The position numbers and the translations under genes were made by a program. The notes beneath the pieces are model-generated. The model was not told the origin of the DNA, did not search any database, and was given only the letters and a program-made list of their open reading frames with translations. From Gemmataceae bacterium (GTDB lineage: Bacteria; Planctomycetota; Planctomycetia; Gemmatales; Gemmataceae), in assembly GCA_947474875.1 (NCBI GenBank), contig CANJKY010000267.1, forward strand, positions 1 to 5,976: a stretch of 5,976 nucleotides of DNA. Reading direction: 5' to 3'. Of the stretch, positions 4,475 to 5,976 are shown one piece after another. How positions within the stretch are numbered: the stretch's first letter is position 1; each line of letters begins with the position of its first letter.

Positions 4475-5976
4475 TGACCTTCCTGCACGCCCGCAACGTC
4501 CGCGGGTTCGTCACGCTCAACGTGCTCATCTTCAGTGACGAGATGGAGGAGGCGACGCAGTTCGTCATCGGATGCGCCAACGCCGGCGCGGATGCCGTCA
4601 TCGTGCAAGACCTGGGGCTGGTGCGGCTGATTCGGGCCATTGCCCCGACCCTACCGGTTCACGCCAGCACGCAGATGACGCTGACCGAGCCGCGGGGGAT
4701 CGAGTTCGTGCGACGGCTGGGCGTGGAGCGGGTGGTGCTGGCCCGCGAACTGTCGCTGGACGAAATTCGCAAAGTCACGGCGAACACCTCCACCCCGGTG
4801 GAGGTGTTCGTTCACGGGGCGCTGTGCGTGGCGTATTCAGGGCAGTGCCTGACCAGCGAGGCGCTCGGCGGGCGATCGGCCAACCGCGGGCAGTGCGCCC
4901 AAGCCTGCCGCCTGCCCTACGAGATGATCGTGGACGGGCAGAAGCGGGAACTGGGCGACAAGGCGTACCTGCTCAGCCCGCAGGACCTGGCGGCTTACGA
5001 ACTCATCCAGCCGCTGATCGAGGCCGGGGTGATCTCGTTCAAGATCGAGGGGCGGCTGAAGGGCGGGCCGTATGTGGCCGCCACCACGCAGACGTACCGC
5101 ACCGCCATCGACGTGGCACTCGCGGACCAGCGGTTAAACCTGACGCGGAAGCAGGAACTGGATTTGGCCCAGACGTTCAGCCGCGGGCTGACGCACGGAT
5201 TCCTCGACGGCGTGAACCACCAGGTGCTCGTCCGCGGGCGGTTCCCCAAGAGCCGCGGAGTGAAACTCGGTACTGTCGTCGGGTTCGCCAAGCACGGCGT
5301 GACGGTGCGGCTGGCCGAGAAGTTGCCGGCGGACGAACTGGTCCGCCCCGGCGACGGGGTGCTGTTCGACCTGGGTACCCCGGAGGCGCAGGAACCCGGC
5401 GGGCGGGTGTGGAAAACCAAGAACGCCGACGGCCGGCCGTCCGTCGGCGTGGTGGAACTTCAATTCGAACCCGGCGCGATCGACTTCCCACAGATTCCCG
5501 TCGGGTGCGACGTGTGGAAGACGGATGACCCGGAGCTTCGCAAGCGGCTGACGCAGACGTACAGCCAGGACAAGCCCGCCCGCCGCGAGCCACTGACGGC
5601 GGCGCTGGGCGGAGCCGTCGGCGAGACGGTCACGCTCACCCTTTCGACTGACACCGGGGTGTCAGCGTCCGCATCGTGGCCCGGTCCACTGGAGGTGGCG
5701 GCGAAGCGGGCGACGACCAACGAGGAGATGCGGGACCAGCTCGCCCGGTTGGGGGACACGCCGTTCATGCTGGCGGACTTCGTGTCCACGCTGCCGGCGG
5801 GCGTGCTGGTGCCGAAGAGCGTGCTGAACGACCTGCGGCGGCGGACCGCGGCGGAGTTGGCGACGAAGCGGACGCGGGCGCATGTGGTGGTAGAGCCGGC
5901 GGCACTGACCCGATTACGACACACACCGTCGGCTGGAACCGCCGGCGTGAGCCGGCCGGGTGTTGATTCCACCCGG
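4294..5976 (+). CDS. U32 family protein, RlhA-like with DUF3656 (3' end outside window)
   Basis: The frame is open from ATG 4294 to the last base, 561 codons, with an in-frame TAG at 4282 just upstream. Residues 12-39 (K-P-E-L-L-A-P-A-G-D, then N-G-A-D-S-V-Y-F-G) are the standard U32 opening. Residues ~170-206 hold H-G-A-L-C, S-G-Q-C and the A-N-R-G-Q-C-A-Q-A-C-R box, with Cys178, Cys185, Cys201 and Cys205. F-K-I-E-G-R is at 249-254. The later part (about 430-520), with T-P-F-M-L and P-K-S-V-L-N-D-L-R-R-R, matches DUF3656. This combination is found in E. coli RlhA, which hydroxylates C2501 of 23S rRNA. Although called U32 peptidases, family members studied in detail are RNA or quinone hydroxylation proteins, several with an iron-sulfur cluster. 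RNA hydroxylation is thus the best guess, and the protein should be cytoplasmic. Residues 1-11 are not conserved and may derive from the adjacent mobile element. Confidence 0.93.
   Translation, partial: MRDPGADSTRVKPELLAPAGDWESMRAAVANGADSVYFGLSAFNARARAHNFTLDELPEVMTFLHARNVRGFVTLNVLIFSDEMEEATQFVIGCANAGADAVIVQDLGLVRLIRAIAPTLPVHASTQMTLTEPRGIEFVRRLGVERVVLARELSLDEIRKVTANTSTPVEVFVHGALCVAYSGQCLTSEALGGRSANRGQCAQACRLPYEMIVDGQKRELGDKAYLLSPQDLAAYELIQPLIEAGVISFKIEGRLKGGPYVAATTQTYRTAIDVALADQRLNLTRKQELDLAQTFSRGLTHGFLDGVNHQVLVRGRFPKSRGVKLGTVVGFAKHGVTVRLAEKLPADELVRPGDGVLFDLGTPEAQEPGGRVWKTKNADGRPSVGVVELQFEPGAIDFPQIPVGCDVWKTDDPELRKRLTQTYSQDKPARREPLTAALGGAVGETVTLTLSTDTGVSASASWPGPLEVAAKRATTNEEMRDQLARLGDTPFMLADFVSTLPAGVLVPKSVLNDLRRRTAAELATKRTRAHVVVEPAALTRLRHTPSAGTAGVSRPGVDSTR

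Noticed and set aside
4978..4995. S-P-Q-D-L-A-A in the U32 protein, where some U32 members have a cysteine after D-L.
   Set aside because: From memory, the DUF3656/RlhA branch often has Ala here, so it is probably not a lost ligand.
4572..5528. A long + strand reading frame in the third frame, rich in Arg, Gly and Ala.
   Set aside because: It is a shadow of the U32 gene; the U32 frame carries all the conserved motifs, and this one has only the composition of GC-rich out-of-frame translation.
1..5976. CRISPR array, rRNA, insertion-sequence inverted repeats or transposase.
   Set aside because: No regularly spaced repeats, rRNA motifs, DDE transposase motifs or terminal inverted repeats were seen in the window.

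Overview
The window is GC-rich, tightly packed DNA with every supported gene on the + strand. The likely source is a planctomycete of the Gemmata group. I infer this from the codon bias towards C/G at third positions, the type of large serine recombinase, and the U32 protein; no marker gene here settles it.

Layout from left to right. (1) Positions 83-1171 hold an unrecognised 362-residue protein whose C-terminal part looks like a small winged-helix-type domain. (2) Positions 1313-2356 hold a fusion of an N-terminal ParB/sulfiredoxin-like domain, a helix-turn-helix segment and a C-terminal domain that clearly resembles MT-A70 adenine methyltransferases but has lost the catalytic DPPW motif. 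(3) Positions 2357-2521 are non-coding and unusually structured: short direct repeats, a small hairpin and a 13-bp hairpin that pairs fully only as + strand RNA. (4) From 2522 there is a large serine recombinase with catalytic domain, recombinase domain, four-cysteine zinc ribbon and coiled coil. (5) From 4294 to the right edge, still open, is a U32 family protein of the RlhA/DUF3656 type, a housekeeping RNA-modification-type gene.

The most telling point is the boundary between (4) and (5). The recombinase reading frame has no stop of its own. It runs 181 bases into the U32 gene in a different frame and ends at the first chance stop. Its last ~48 residues are out-of-frame translation of conserved U32 codons. 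This is what a mobile element landing at the 5' edge of a chromosomal gene would leave, so the right end of the element probably lies around 4290-4330. The recombinase, the ParB/pseudo-methyltransferase fusion and perhaps the first gene may form one mobile cassette. The left end is not identifiable here.

Functionally, the recombinase would move the element. The ParB-like fusion would be its DNA-binding or accessory protein; its methyltransferase half is probably a non-catalytic reader or scaffold. The U32 gene is the resident host gene, possibly now expressed from a promoter overlapping the recombinase 3' end.
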